Assembly: GCA_025920305.1 (NCBI GenBank)
Contig: JAPDMB010000014.1
Location: 1 to 12,081 of the forward strand
Length of the DNA stretch: 12,081 nt
Reading direction: 5' to 3'
From: Candidatus Parvarchaeota archaeon
Lineage (GTDB): Archaea; Nanobdellota; Nanobdellia; Parvarchaeales; Parvarchaeaceae
Made by a program: the position numbers and the translations under genes. Below, piece after piece: positions 5,776 through 12,081 of the stretch. Positions within the stretch are counted from its first letter, which is position 1. Every line of letters begins with the position of its first letter. Under the pieces are notes generated by a model. That model saw only the letters and a program-made list of their open reading frames with translations. It had not been told where the DNA came from and made no database searches.

Positions 5776-5787
5776 GTATATTTTAAC
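5776..5787 (-). promoter_or_regulatory. TATA box of the RAM-protein gene
   Basis: The minus strand reads AAGGTTAAAATATACAT; the TAAAATATA core is centred about 24 nt before the ATG at 5757, with AAGGT as a possible BRE. The mRNA would be leaderless. Confidence 0.6.
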
Positions 5788-5914
5788 CTTTGCAAACGGG
5801 AAGTCCCTTTGACTTGGCAGGGGGGATGAAAGCTAGCATCACCGATGAAGCGGGAAACTCCAAAGCTATGGATGCGACAAAAGCCTCAACCATAGTGGTG
5901 GGGCAGTCCGCTCT

Positions 5915-6307
5915 TCACTTCATGCTCCTTATGAGCTTGGCTGTCATGAAATCTGAGTATATGACTTGCGCGCCTTCCGATATCTTATCTTTCAGGTCCT
6001 CTGGTATATCTGCATCGAAAACCTCATAGGTCTCCAGGTCCATCAGCTGGGCTTTGTCCCCATTCACGCTTATCACCTGCGCATTCCTCTTGTCGATGAC
6101 AGGTATCTGGATCTTATCCTCAGAGGTGATGATGAAGACGCGCTTCTTGTTGTCAAGGACTCCTACAGCCTCCACCCTCGACTTCGAATGGCCGTGTTTT
6201 CCAGGGGCGCTTGTCTTTATGTCTGTGACCTTGCTTATGAACTGTCCGTCTACAAGTATCGTATCCCCCTTCTTCAGCTCATTCCCACTTATGACCTTTA
6301 TATCCAT
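5915..6307 (-). CDS. Translation factor aIF5A (hypusine-containing, IF5A/EF-P family)
   Basis: This 130-aa protein is archaeal IF5A, which binds stalled ribosomes and promotes peptide-bond formation. The N-terminal SH3-like domain contains the modification loop TSAPGKHGHSKSRVEAVGVLD, in which the lysine of G-K-H-G (K37) is the residue converted to deoxyhypusine/hypusine. The C-terminal OB-fold domain starts at about residue 70 (DKIQIPVIDKRNAQVIS). Length is normal. The start ATG at 6307 is preceded 5 nt away by a Shine-Dalgarno-like GAGAGG (6313-6318), so it has a leader, unlike its downstream neighbours. An A/T-rich stretch at 6340-6370 probably contains its promoter. The deoxyhypusine donor is a polyamine, so it is functionally linked to the agmatinase gene at the window's left edge. 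Stop is TGA. Confidence 0.97.
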   Translation of the reverse strand: MDIKVISGNELKKGDTILVDGQFISKVTDIKTSAPGKHGHSKSRVEAVGVLDNKKRVFIITSEDKIQIPVIDKRNAQVISVNGDKAQLMDLETYEVFDADIPEDLKDKISEGAQVIYSDFMTAKLIRSMK

Positions 6308-6312
6308 AGTGA

Positions 6313-6318
6313 CCTCTC
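6313..6318 (-). promoter_or_regulatory. Shine-Dalgarno site of aIF5A
   Basis: The minus strand reads GAGAGG 5 nt before the ATG at 6307. It supports this start and a leadered transcript. Confidence 0.5.
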
Positions 6319-6369
6319 ACATACTGATATTGATGATATCCTTTACTATTTAATATTCACATTTAAAAC

Positions 6370-8139
6370 TTATTGTTTCGATGCCAGCCTAAGCAGGTTA
6401 AGATATGCGCTGATGAACCCTGCATGCGCAAACCCCTGCGGAAAATTGCCCGTGAATGTCCTGCCGTCTATGTCTATATCCTCACCAAAAAGGCATAGAG
6501 GCCCGCTTATGTTGACTATGTTCCTCAGGACGGCCCTAGCTTTACCCTCCATGCCGAGCATGGAGTACACCGACGACAGCCAGAACGAGCATAATGTGAA
6601 TGGATGAGTGCTCCTACCTAAAGAGTCAGAGGTATATCTGAAGACAAAATTCTCATTCACCAGGGTTTTCTCTATCAGAGATAAAGTATTGAGGAATATC
6701 CTGTCCTTCGGGTCTATGAAACCGTAAAGAGGGAAGAGGAGAGGCGTTGCATCGGTCGTCGTACCCCCTGCTTCTGTGACGAAATGCCCGTCCTTCACGC
6801 AGTTAGACATAACCCACCCTCTTATCAAATCTCTGGTCTTAGACCACTTATCCGGATGGTTTATAGCAGCCATCAGTTTGCCTGCCCTGTCAAGGGCGAC
6901 CCACATCATCACCTTCGAGTACGTGTAATCCTTATCTTCCGGTTTCTCCCATATGCTAGAATCGGCCAGCTGCCAGTTCTCTGATATCCAGTCGCAAATG
7001 TATTCGATCGCCTTCGAATGACTGCTTATGAACTCCGTATCCTTCGTCCTGTTAAAATAATGGTAGAGAGCATCCAGGAATTCTCCCTCTACGTCCAGCT
7101 GTATCTGATTGGAAGCTCTGTTCCCGGCCTTCACAGGCTTTGAATTCATGAAACCGCTGAAGTTCATAAGATATCTCTCCCCATATATCTTGCTTCCATT
7201 CACCTTGTATAGGTTGGAGAACGGTTTCCCTGACAGATCCAGCAGCCCGAATAGGAATCCAAGCGCCCTTCTCCCCTCTACGATGAGCCCGGCATCGCAC
7301 AAGGCTGATGCCATGATCGAGCAGTCTCTCGTCCACACATATCTGTAATCCCAGTTTCTGGGGCCTCCGGGCTCCTCCGGCAGGGATGTAGTTGGAGAGG
7401 CAACTATCCCTCCAGACGGTGCATACATCAGCCCGAGTATCAGCCAGACTGATGTCTTGAATGCCTGATCAAGCTTCTGGTCTCCGGCCGGCCTCAACCC
7501 GTCTATGTCTATCCTTGACTTTGAATTCCAAAATTCTATCGCTGTCTGGATTGATTTAGACAGGTTTTTGAACGCCTCTCTCTCGGCAGGAAAATCAAAC
7601 ATCTCCTGCGACGGATAATAAGCCAAAGCGACCTGCCCCTCCCCTGGCTTCAGGATATATCTCCCTCCGTTGTCCCTGCTCTTTATCTCCATCCCTATCT
7701 TCACAGCAAGCCTCTCGCTGCCGCTTGCATTGTCAAATATGCTGAATCCATCTCTCTCCGAGCGGTTGACCTGAGAGTTATTGAAATTAAAAGTCGGCTT
7801 GATCTCCAGCTCCAGGTCTACCTCTGATCTTATATCCCTAACAAGTATATTCTTTCCCGGAAGAAGGGCATCTACGATACTGCAGTTTCCTCCTGCGCTC
7901 TTGAAAGTCGTCTTGAGAACGTTCGGCGCGAGGTATTCCTGCTCTGATTCATACGGATCGGCAGGCCTTATGTAGAACTTGCCGCCATTCTCCTCATCCA
8001 GCAGGAAAGCCACCACTGGATCGGAATCGAATCTAGGAAAGCAGAGCCAGAGGACGTTGCCTCTGCCGTCGATCAGGGACGCAGTGTTCTGATTGCTTAT
8101 GAAACCCCAGCTCCTAGCGTCCTTAAATGTGAGACTCAT
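6370..8139 (-). CDS. Glycoside hydrolase family 15 (glucoamylase / trehalase type)
   Basis: This 589-aa enzyme has the GH15 two-domain layout. An N-terminal beta-sandwich (about 1-215, opening with GFISNQNTASLIDGRGNVLW) is followed by a linker and an (alpha/alpha)6 barrel. Diagnostic motifs are GGPRNWDYRYVWTRDCS (258-274), SSIWEKPE with the likely general acid E398, LCLFGEDIDIDGRTFTGNFP with the likely general base E553, and PQGFAHAGFI. Most relatives read S-E-E at the second site; here it is G-E-D, with the catalytic E kept. The absence of a signal peptide means it acts inside the cell. GH15 members in Thermoplasma are characterised trehalases, and others are glucoamylases or glucodextranases, so substrate is uncertain. 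The start is supported by GAGATGAT immediately upstream. It is divergent from merA across 167 nt. Stop is TAA. Confidence 0.94.
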   Translation of the reverse strand: MSLTFKDARSWGFISNQNTASLIDGRGNVLWLCFPRFDSDPVVAFLLDEENGGKFYIRPADPYESEQEYLAPNVLKTTFKSAGGNCSIVDALLPGKNILVRDIRSEVDLELEIKPTFNFNNSQVNRSERDGFSIFDNASGSERLAVKIGMEIKSRDNGGRYILKPGEGQVALAYYPSQEMFDFPAEREAFKNLSKSIQTAIEFWNSKSRIDIDGLRPAGDQKLDQAFKTSVWLILGLMYAPSGGIVASPTTSLPEEPGGPRNWDYRYVWTRDCSIMASALCDAGLIVEGRRALGFLFGLLDLSGKPFSNLYKVNGSKIYGERYLMNFSGFMNSKPVKAGNRASNQIQLDVEGEFLDALYHYFNRTKDTEFISSHSKAIEYICDWISENWQLADSSIWEKPEDKDYTYSKVMMWVALDRAGKLMAAINHPDKWSKTRDLIRGWVMSNCVKDGHFVTEAGGTTTDATPLLFPLYGFIDPKDRIFLNTLSLIEKTLVNENFVFRYTSDSLGRSTHPFTLCSFWLSSVYSMLGMEGKARAVLRNIVNISGPLCLFGEDIDIDGRTFTGNFPQGFAHAGFISAYLNLLRLASKQ

Positions 8140-8197
8140 ATCATCTCTTCTCTCTCGTCAGCTTCCCGTTAACGTACATATTGTATTTTACCAGCTT

Positions 8198-8210
8198 GAA
8201 ATATATAATT
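8198..8210 (-). promoter_or_regulatory. Probable TATA box of the GH15 gene
   Basis: The minus strand reads AATTATATATTTC, about 60 nt before the ATG at 8139. It predicts a leader of roughly 35-40 nt, in keeping with the GAGATGAT Shine-Dalgarno-like sequence next to the start. A second A/T-rich run at 8176-8190 (AAAATACAATATG) is an alternative. Confidence 0.4.
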
Positions 8211-8275
8211 CTACCTCCTACTCCTCATCGCAACCATATTTTCGTCCACTTCGCCCTACACAACAGGTAGGAAGA

Positions 8276-8285
8276 TTTATATATG
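8276..8285 (+). promoter_or_regulatory. TATA box of the merA-gdh operon
   Basis: The plus strand reads GGAAGATTTATATATG; the TTTATATA core is centred about 26-27 nt before the ATG at 8307. This makes 8307 the transcribed start and rules out the ATG at 8283, which lies inside the box. Confidence 0.7.
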
Positions 8286-8300
8286 AAAGAAATTTCATAT
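8281..8300 (+). promoter_or_regulatory. Candidate operator: perfect 8-bp inverted repeat in the merA promoter
   Basis: ATATGAAA (8281-8288), a 4-nt spacer GAAA, and TTTCATAT (8293-8300) form a perfect inverted repeat that overlaps the end of the TATA box and ends 6 nt before the start codon. A repressor bound here would block TBP/TFB or polymerase loading. Archaeal mer and ars genes are known to be controlled by ArsR-like repressors at such positions. No regulator gene is in the window, so assignment is inference. Confidence 0.5.
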
Positions 8301-8306
8301 GATATT

Positions 8307-9740
8307 ATGACAGGAGATGAAAGGCCGGAAAGGTATGAATATGCGATAATAGGCCAGGGAACAGCTGCATTCGCGGCTGCGATAAAAGCCGATGAGCTTG
8401 GAAGGAGTACGGTGATGATCGGAAAGAATGAGACAGCTGGAGCCGTGCTTGGGGGCACATGTGTCAATGTCGGCTGCGTTCCCAGCAAGCGCCTCATAAC
8501 GGTCGGAAATCTCCTGGACAAGTACAATGCCAAAAGGTTCGGCGGCCTGTACTATTCCAGCCGGATAGAAAGCTTCAATAAGATCATGCAGGATAAGGAG
8601 CATCTCGTCGGCAGAATGCGATTCTCAAAGTATCAGAAAGTCATTGGAAAGCTTAAGAATGTCAGATACATCGATGGCTTTGCAAGATTCAAGGACAAGA
8701 ATACGGTGGTCGTAGACGGGAAAGAGATCAAGGCAAAAAAGATACTGATAGCCACCGGGGCGAGGGCAAGTGTACCTGAGGTGAAGGGAATCGATAAGAT
8801 AGCTTACCTGACGAATGAGGAAGCTCTCTCCCTAAAGAAGCTTCCAAAGTCCATGATAGTGGTAGGAGGGAGAGCACTAGGACTGGAATTTGCCGAGATG
8901 TTCGCACATTTTGGCGTGAAGGTGACGCTGCTTCAAAGGAGCAGCAGAATACTCCCGAATTGGGAGCCGGAGGTCAGCTATTATCTCGAAAGATATATGA
9001 AGGAGGAAGGCATAGATATAATAACCGATGCAAACATAGACAGTGTTTCGAAGGGTAGAAGCCTTGTAAACGTATCCATCTCTGTCAAAGGCAAGGAGAA
9101 AAGGATCTCGGCAGAGAAGATACTCTTCGCGACAGGAAGGAAGCCGAACATCGAGAGACTTGACCTAGACAAAGCAGGTGTAAAGCTTGATGACAAAGGC
9201 TTCATAGACATCGATGAATATATGGAGACCAGCACAGATGGGATATACGCAGCCGGTGATGTCACTGGCGAGCCGATGCTGGAAGCTTTGGCCGCCGCTG
9301 AGGGGAACAGAGCTACGGTCAATGCTCTTGTAGGAGGGAAGGAGAGGATCGACATCGACTCTGTGCCAGCTGCGGTCTTCACCTTCCCTGAAGCCGCAAG
9401 GGTGGGGTTGACGGATGAGGAGGCAAACCGAAGCGGAATAAGGTGCGCATGCAATACTGTTATGTTCAAGGACCTGGCAAAGGCAGGCATAATAAACGAC
9501 ACGCGGGGGCTCATAAAGATGGTGATAAACCGTAAAACTCGGACGATCCTTGGGGTGGAGATAGTCGGCGAGAACGCTGCAGACCTGATACATGAAGCCG
9601 CCCTGGCCGTAAAATTCAAGCTTACGATAGACGATATAATAGACACCGTCCACGTGTTCCCGACGTTAAGCGAGATAACAAAGCTTGCTGCTCTGTCCTT
9701 CTATCACAACATAGAGGATCTGAGCTGCTGCAGCGAGTGA
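8307..9740 (+). CDS. merA: Mercuric reductase MerA-type flavoprotein disulfide oxidoreductase
   Basis: This 477-aa FAD/NAD(P)H disulfide reductase has IIGQGTAA (FAD-binding, 14-21), the redox-active pair in GGTCVNVGCVPSK (C52 and C57), an ATG motif at 149-151, the second dinucleotide-binding motif VVGGRALGLEFAE (185-197), AAGDV (315-319), and the dimer-interface HVFPTLSE. It ends in DLSCCSE, the vicinal cysteine pair (C474 and C475) that hands Hg(II) to the active site and distinguishes MerA from dihydrolipoyl dehydrogenase. It would reduce Hg(II) to volatile Hg(0) with NADPH in the cytoplasm. There is no N-terminal HMA domain. A tyrosine precedes the CC motif (SFYHNIEDLSCC), also MerA-like. 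The start is the ATG at 8307 from promoter spacing. It is first in an operon with gdh, 3 nt downstream. No mercury transporter or merR is seen here. Confidence 0.9.
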   Translation: MTGDERPERYEYAIIGQGTAAFAAAIKADELGRSTVMIGKNETAGAVLGGTCVNVGCVPSKRLITVGNLLDKYNAKRFGGLYYSSRIESFNKIMQDKEHLVGRMRFSKYQKVIGKLKNVRYIDGFARFKDKNTVVVDGKEIKAKKILIATGARASVPEVKGIDKIAYLTNEEALSLKKLPKSMIVVGGRALGLEFAEMFAHFGVKVTLLQRSSRILPNWEPEVSYYLERYMKEEGIDIITDANIDSVSKGRSLVNVSISVKGKEKRISAEKILFATGRKPNIERLDLDKAGVKLDDKGFIDIDEYMETSTDGIYAAGDVTGEPMLEALAAAEGNRATVNALVGGKERIDIDSVPAAVFTFPEAARVGLTDEEANRSGIRCACNTVMFKDLAKAGIINDTRGLIKMVINRKTRTILGVEIVGENAADLIHEAALAVKFKLTIDDIIDTVHVFPTLSEITKLAALSFYHNIEDLSCCSE

Positions 9741-9743
9741 AAT

Positions 9744-11006
9744 ATGGAAGATAAAAATCCCTTTATAATGGCTCAGGAACAGCTTGATCAGGCCGCTGCT
9801 CTGATGGAACTCGATGAGGAAGCTCATCGGATCCTAAGGGAGCCACAGCGTATAATAGAGGTCAACATACCTGTCAGAATGGACGACAACAAGGTGAGAC
9901 TATTCAGGGGCTTCAGGGTCCTGCATAACAATGCAAGAGGCCCTGGAAAAGGAGGTATAAGGTTCCATCCGCAGGAGAACCTTGATACGATAAAAGCTCT
10001 GGCTTCATGGATGACATGGAAAAACTCATTGGCTGACCTGCCCTACGGCGGAGCTAAAGGAGGGGTCATATGCGATCCAAAGAGCATGTCACAGCGGGAG
10101 ATAGAGAGGCTGTCCAGGGGATACATAGATTCCATAAAGGATTTTGTAGGCAAAGACATAGATATACCCGCGCCGGATGTGTACACAAATCCGCAGATAA
10201 TGGCATGGATGATGGATGAGTACGCTAAGATCAAGGGGTACAATGAATTTGCCATGATAACCGGCAAACCTGTGGAGATATGGGGCTCTGAAGGCAGAGG
10301 CAACTCCACCGCCATGGGCGCGATGTACATACTAAGGGAAGCAGCGAGGTTGCTGAAGATTGACCTAAGGTCGGCCAAGATCGCCATACAGGGCTTTGGA
10401 AATGCGGGTATGTTTGCGTTTGAACTGGTAAATAGGATGTTCGGATCCAAGGTCATAGCTGTAAGCGATTCAAAAGGGGGTATAATGAATGAGGAGGGCA
10501 TCAACTATAATGAACTATTGAAGGTAAAAGAGAGAAGCGGGTCTGTTTCAGATTACAATGGAGGACGGAAGATAACGAATGAAGAATTACTTGAATCAGA
10601 CGTCGATATACTGATACCAGCCGCCATCGAGAGCCAGGTGACCGAAGCGAATGCGGAAAAGATAAGAGCCAAGATTATACTCGAACTCGCAAACGGCCCA
10701 GTCACCGTCGGGGCGGACAGGATACTGTCCGAAAAGGGGATAATGGATCTACCCGACTTCTTAGTGAATTCAGGCGGGGTGATAGGCTCATATTTCGAAT
10801 GGGTTCAGAATATACAGGGGTACTACTGGGAAACTGATGATTTCTATTCCAAACTTGATAAGATTGTAACCAGATCCTTCAATTCTGTCGTCAGGATGAA
10901 AAAGGAGTATGAGGATAAAGGCAGAAGGATAACGTATAGAAATGCCGCCTATATCATAGCCGTTGACAGGGTCGCAAAGGCGATGAAAGCGAGAGGGTGG
11001 TACTGA
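9744..11006 (+). CDS. gdhA: Glutamate dehydrogenase (Glu/Leu/Phe/Val dehydrogenase family)
   Basis: This 420-aa hexameric-type dehydrogenase interconverts glutamate with 2-oxoglutarate and ammonia using NAD(P). The N-terminal dimerisation domain contains GPGKGGIRFHP and LPYGGAKGG, whose lysine K105 is the catalytic residue. APDVYTN carries the proton-transfer aspartate D145. The Rossmann part starts with IAIQGFGNAG (214-223), and strand 2 ends in AVSDSKGG. LANGPVTVGADRIL is more divergent than the usual ANGPTTPEAD, and LVNSGGVIGSYFEWVQN closes the substrate site. Length is typical. Coenzyme preference cannot be read safely. Its ATG is 3 nt after the merA TGA with only a weak GAGTGA upstream, so it is probably translated by coupling to merA. 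No internal promoter is obvious. Stop is TGA. Confidence 0.94.
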   Translation: MEDKNPFIMAQEQLDQAAALMELDEEAHRILREPQRIIEVNIPVRMDDNKVRLFRGFRVLHNNARGPGKGGIRFHPQENLDTIKALASWMTWKNSLADLPYGGAKGGVICDPKSMSQREIERLSRGYIDSIKDFVGKDIDIPAPDVYTNPQIMAWMMDEYAKIKGYNEFAMITGKPVEIWGSEGRGNSTAMGAMYILREAARLLKIDLRSAKIAIQGFGNAGMFAFELVNRMFGSKVIAVSDSKGGIMNEEGINYNELLKVKERSGSVSDYNGGRKITNEELLESDVDILIPAAIESQVTEANAEKIRAKIILELANGPVTVGADRILSEKGIMDLPDFLVNSGGVIGSYFEWVQNIQGYYWETDDFYSKLDKIVTRSFNSVVRMKKEYEDKGRRITYRNAAYIIAVDRVAKAMKARGWY

Positions 11007-11103
11007 CGGCTGGGAAAGCGATCGTGACAAATCCAGATCTCTATTGATCCTGCTGTGGCAGCGATGAAACAAAGTTGCCCATACCAGAAATCTCCTGCAC
11101 TGC

Positions 11104-11123
11104 TCCTCTTAAAGAGAAGAGGG
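11104..11123 (+). terminator. Hairpin downstream of the merA-gdh operon
   Basis: CCTCTT (11105-11110), a 6-nt loop, and AAGAGG (11117-11122) give a six- to seven-pair stem about 100 nt after the gdh stop. No T-run follows directly, so it may be an mRNA 3'-end structure rather than a true terminator. Confidence 0.25.
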
Positions 11124-11165
11124 ACTAAACCGGCTGCTGTATGTGAAGGGATGCTGCTTTACACG

Positions 11166-11597
11166 TTATTGCTGCGACAGAAGAGCATCCAAAATGCTCG
11201 CGACACGACTGAAGCCGCCATCATTCACCTGATCGTCCAGGCTCTCGGCCAGCCTGCGTATAAATTCTGCAGGTCCTCTTCCATGACCGAAGAACAATGA
11301 TTTCCTCAGCTTTATCTGAGTGTACACCTCATCTTTGTTCACCAGGATGGTGAAGATGTTCCTTTCAAAACTCAGATGGTCCTCTCCATCGTCTGCATCC
11401 TTGATGAATGAAGGGATTTTGAACTCGAATATAGGAGAGTAGACCCTTACCCTCTCATATCTTTTGTAAGGGCCCAGGAGCTTGATATCCTTCACATAGA
11501 TATCCGATGATTCCACTGCCCCCTCGATATATTTAAGTAGGTCGTCGCCTCTGATTTCCCTTTTAAATTTCAAACACTTGCCGTCATATTCTATCAT
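11166..11597 (-). CDS. Hypothetical soluble protein, 143 aa
   Basis: I do not recognise this protein. It starts MIEYDGKCLKFKREIRGDDL, suggesting beta strands, then has a charged centre with KRYERVRVYSP and EFKIPSFIKDADDGEDH. A strand-like stretch NIFTILVNKDEVYTQIKLRK follows, and then a C-terminal helical part (GPAEFIRRLAESLDDQ). There is no signal peptide, no membrane segment, one cysteine, and no catalytic motif I can name. The longest frame begins at a TTG (11618), but I chose the ATG at 11597 because a TATA box lies about 31 nt before it and the TTG lies only about 10 nt from that box. It converges with the merA-gdh operon, with 159 nt between the stops. Stop is TAA. Confidence 0.75.
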   Translation of the reverse strand: MIEYDGKCLKFKREIRGDDLLKYIEGAVESSDIYVKDIKLLGPYKRYERVRVYSPIFEFKIPSFIKDADDGEDHLSFERNIFTILVNKDEVYTQIKLRKSLFFGHGRGPAEFIRRLAESLDDQVNDGGFSRVASILDALLSQQ

Positions 11598-11623
11598 ACT
11601 TTTACAATACGATGACAAAAAGC

Positions 11624-11634
11624 CATATAAATAC
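11624..11634 (-). promoter_or_regulatory. TATA box of the 143-aa gene
   Basis: The minus strand reads AAAAGTATTTATATGG; the TTTATATG core is centred about 31 nt before the ATG at 11597. This leaves at most a few bases of leader and supports that start over the upstream TTG. Confidence 0.6.
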
Positions 11635-11886
11635 TTTTACATCAGCCAGAGAGACAATTTATTTAAGATTTGTAATTAATTATGCAACCCGCGCTAAATC
11701 AGCGCCGAAGGAAACCGTGGAAAACATCTATTCCCTCAACCCTTCACTAAAGGTATGAAATGTAGAGGCACTGGTTACTTTTGAGATAAACTATAATTAT
11801 TACTTAGCAGGGCGCCGCAGGAAGCTATATAATTATATCCCTAGAATCATAAACTCTGTCTGCGTGTTTCGATATTATTCCGATAT

Positions 11887-11958
11887 AGCCCCGATCGGAT
11901 TTGAACCGATGTCTCAAGCTCCAGAGGCTCGAATCCTTGACCGCTAGACTACGGGGCT
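11887..11958 (-). tRNA. tRNA-Gln (anticodon CUG)
   Basis: The 72-nt cloverleaf on the minus strand has acceptor AGCCCCG/CGGGGCT (seven perfect pairs), D stem GTCT/GGAT (with wobble pairs), and anticodon stem CGAGC/GCTTG with loop CTCTGGA, placing CTG at 34-36. The variable loop is four nt, and the T stem ATCGG/CCGAT is perfect with loop TTCAAAT. The A1-U72 first pair is the known identity element of archaeal tRNA-Gln for GatDE amidotransferase and separates it from tRNA-Glu. CCA is not encoded and there is no intron. Confidence 0.96.
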
Positions 11959-11989
11959 TAGTTTCTATTCACTATAACTTATCTTTTTG

Positions 11990-12001
11990 ATAATATAATA
12001 G
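11990..12001 (-). promoter_or_regulatory. Possible TATA box of tRNA-Gln
   Basis: The minus strand reads CTATTATATTATC about 37 nt before the mature 5' end, predicting a leader of about 10 nt. The A/T-rich surroundings make other positions possible. Confidence 0.3.
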
Positions 12002-12081
12002 TTCTAGCTAAAGCTCCCAGACCATTATCAACTATAACAAAGACTATTCAGACCCGCTGGTTTGCTTTGCACCTCTCTTTC

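Noticed and set aside
8283..8306. Upstream ATG giving an eight-residue longer MerA
   Set aside because: It lies within the TATA box and would not be transcribed from this promoter; the family does not need the extra residues.
8981..9646. 221-codon minus-strand frame opposite merA
   Set aside because: It is a shadow of the strongly supported merA frame; serine/isoleucine-rich antisense composition with no motif.
1..12081. CRISPR array, transposase with terminal repeats, or a complete defence island
   Set aside because: I found no spaced direct repeats, no cas, toxin, restriction or intact transposase gene. Most genes are housekeeping or metabolic.

Overview
The window is archaeal. It holds an archaeal-type DnaG (Toprim protein), aIF5A with the hypusine motif, RNA polymerase subunit RpoN, a stand-alone Lrp/AsnC ligand-binding (RAM) protein, and two archaeal tRNAs without encoded CCA, one with the A1-U72 pair typical of archaeal tRNA-Gln. 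Many starts are preceded by an A/T-rich TATA-like box 24-31 nt upstream, so most first genes are probably leaderless, while other genes have a GGAGG- or GAGG-type Shine-Dalgarno site. Heavy use of ATA, AGG and AGA codons, GH15 and MerA enzymes, and leaderless genes suggest a Thermoplasmata (Thermoplasmatales-like) acidophile. That placement is inference; no rRNA is present.

Layout. At 1-261 (+) is the 3' end of an agmatinase/arginase-family gene. Converging on it, only 10 nt away, is a minus-strand pair of three-helix membrane proteins (272-978) joined by an ATGA overlap, then dnaG (1014-2192). A 345-nt gap follows that may encode a small RNA. Next is a minus-strand S66 LD-carboxypeptidase/MccF-like gene (2538-3464). 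The spacer at 3465-3815 holds an ORF remnant interrupted by TAG on the minus strand. Two independent plus-strand genes follow: an unrecognised 172-aa protein and a MazG-like NTP pyrophosphohydrolase. After a nearly featureless 364-nt gap comes a minus-strand run of information-processing genes: tRNA-Pro(UGG), rpoN, a RAM protein, aIF5A and then a GH15 glucoamylase/trehalase-type enzyme. Except for aIF5A, where no box was placed, each has its own candidate promoter.

Divergent from the GH15 gene is a two-gene plus-strand operon: a MerA-type mercuric reductase (8307-9740) and, 3 nt later, a Glu/Leu/Phe/Val dehydrogenase-family glutamate dehydrogenase (9744-11006). The merA promoter carries a perfect 8-bp inverted repeat between the TATA box and the start codon, a good candidate operator. 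The window closes with an unrecognised minus-strand 143-aa protein and tRNA-Gln(CUG).

How the genes relate. The agmatinase (putrescine/spermidine route) and aIF5A (hypusine acceptor, modified from a polyamine) are biochemically linked but sit 5.6 kb apart on opposite strands. The most unusual arrangement is merA-gdh. MerA consumes NADPH, and a glutamate dehydrogenase can generate NAD(P)H, so the pair could couple reductant supply to metal detoxification. I see no clear complete novel defence or mobile system here. The best leads are the merA-gdh operon with its operator, the TAG-interrupted ORF, and candidate small RNAs in the gaps.
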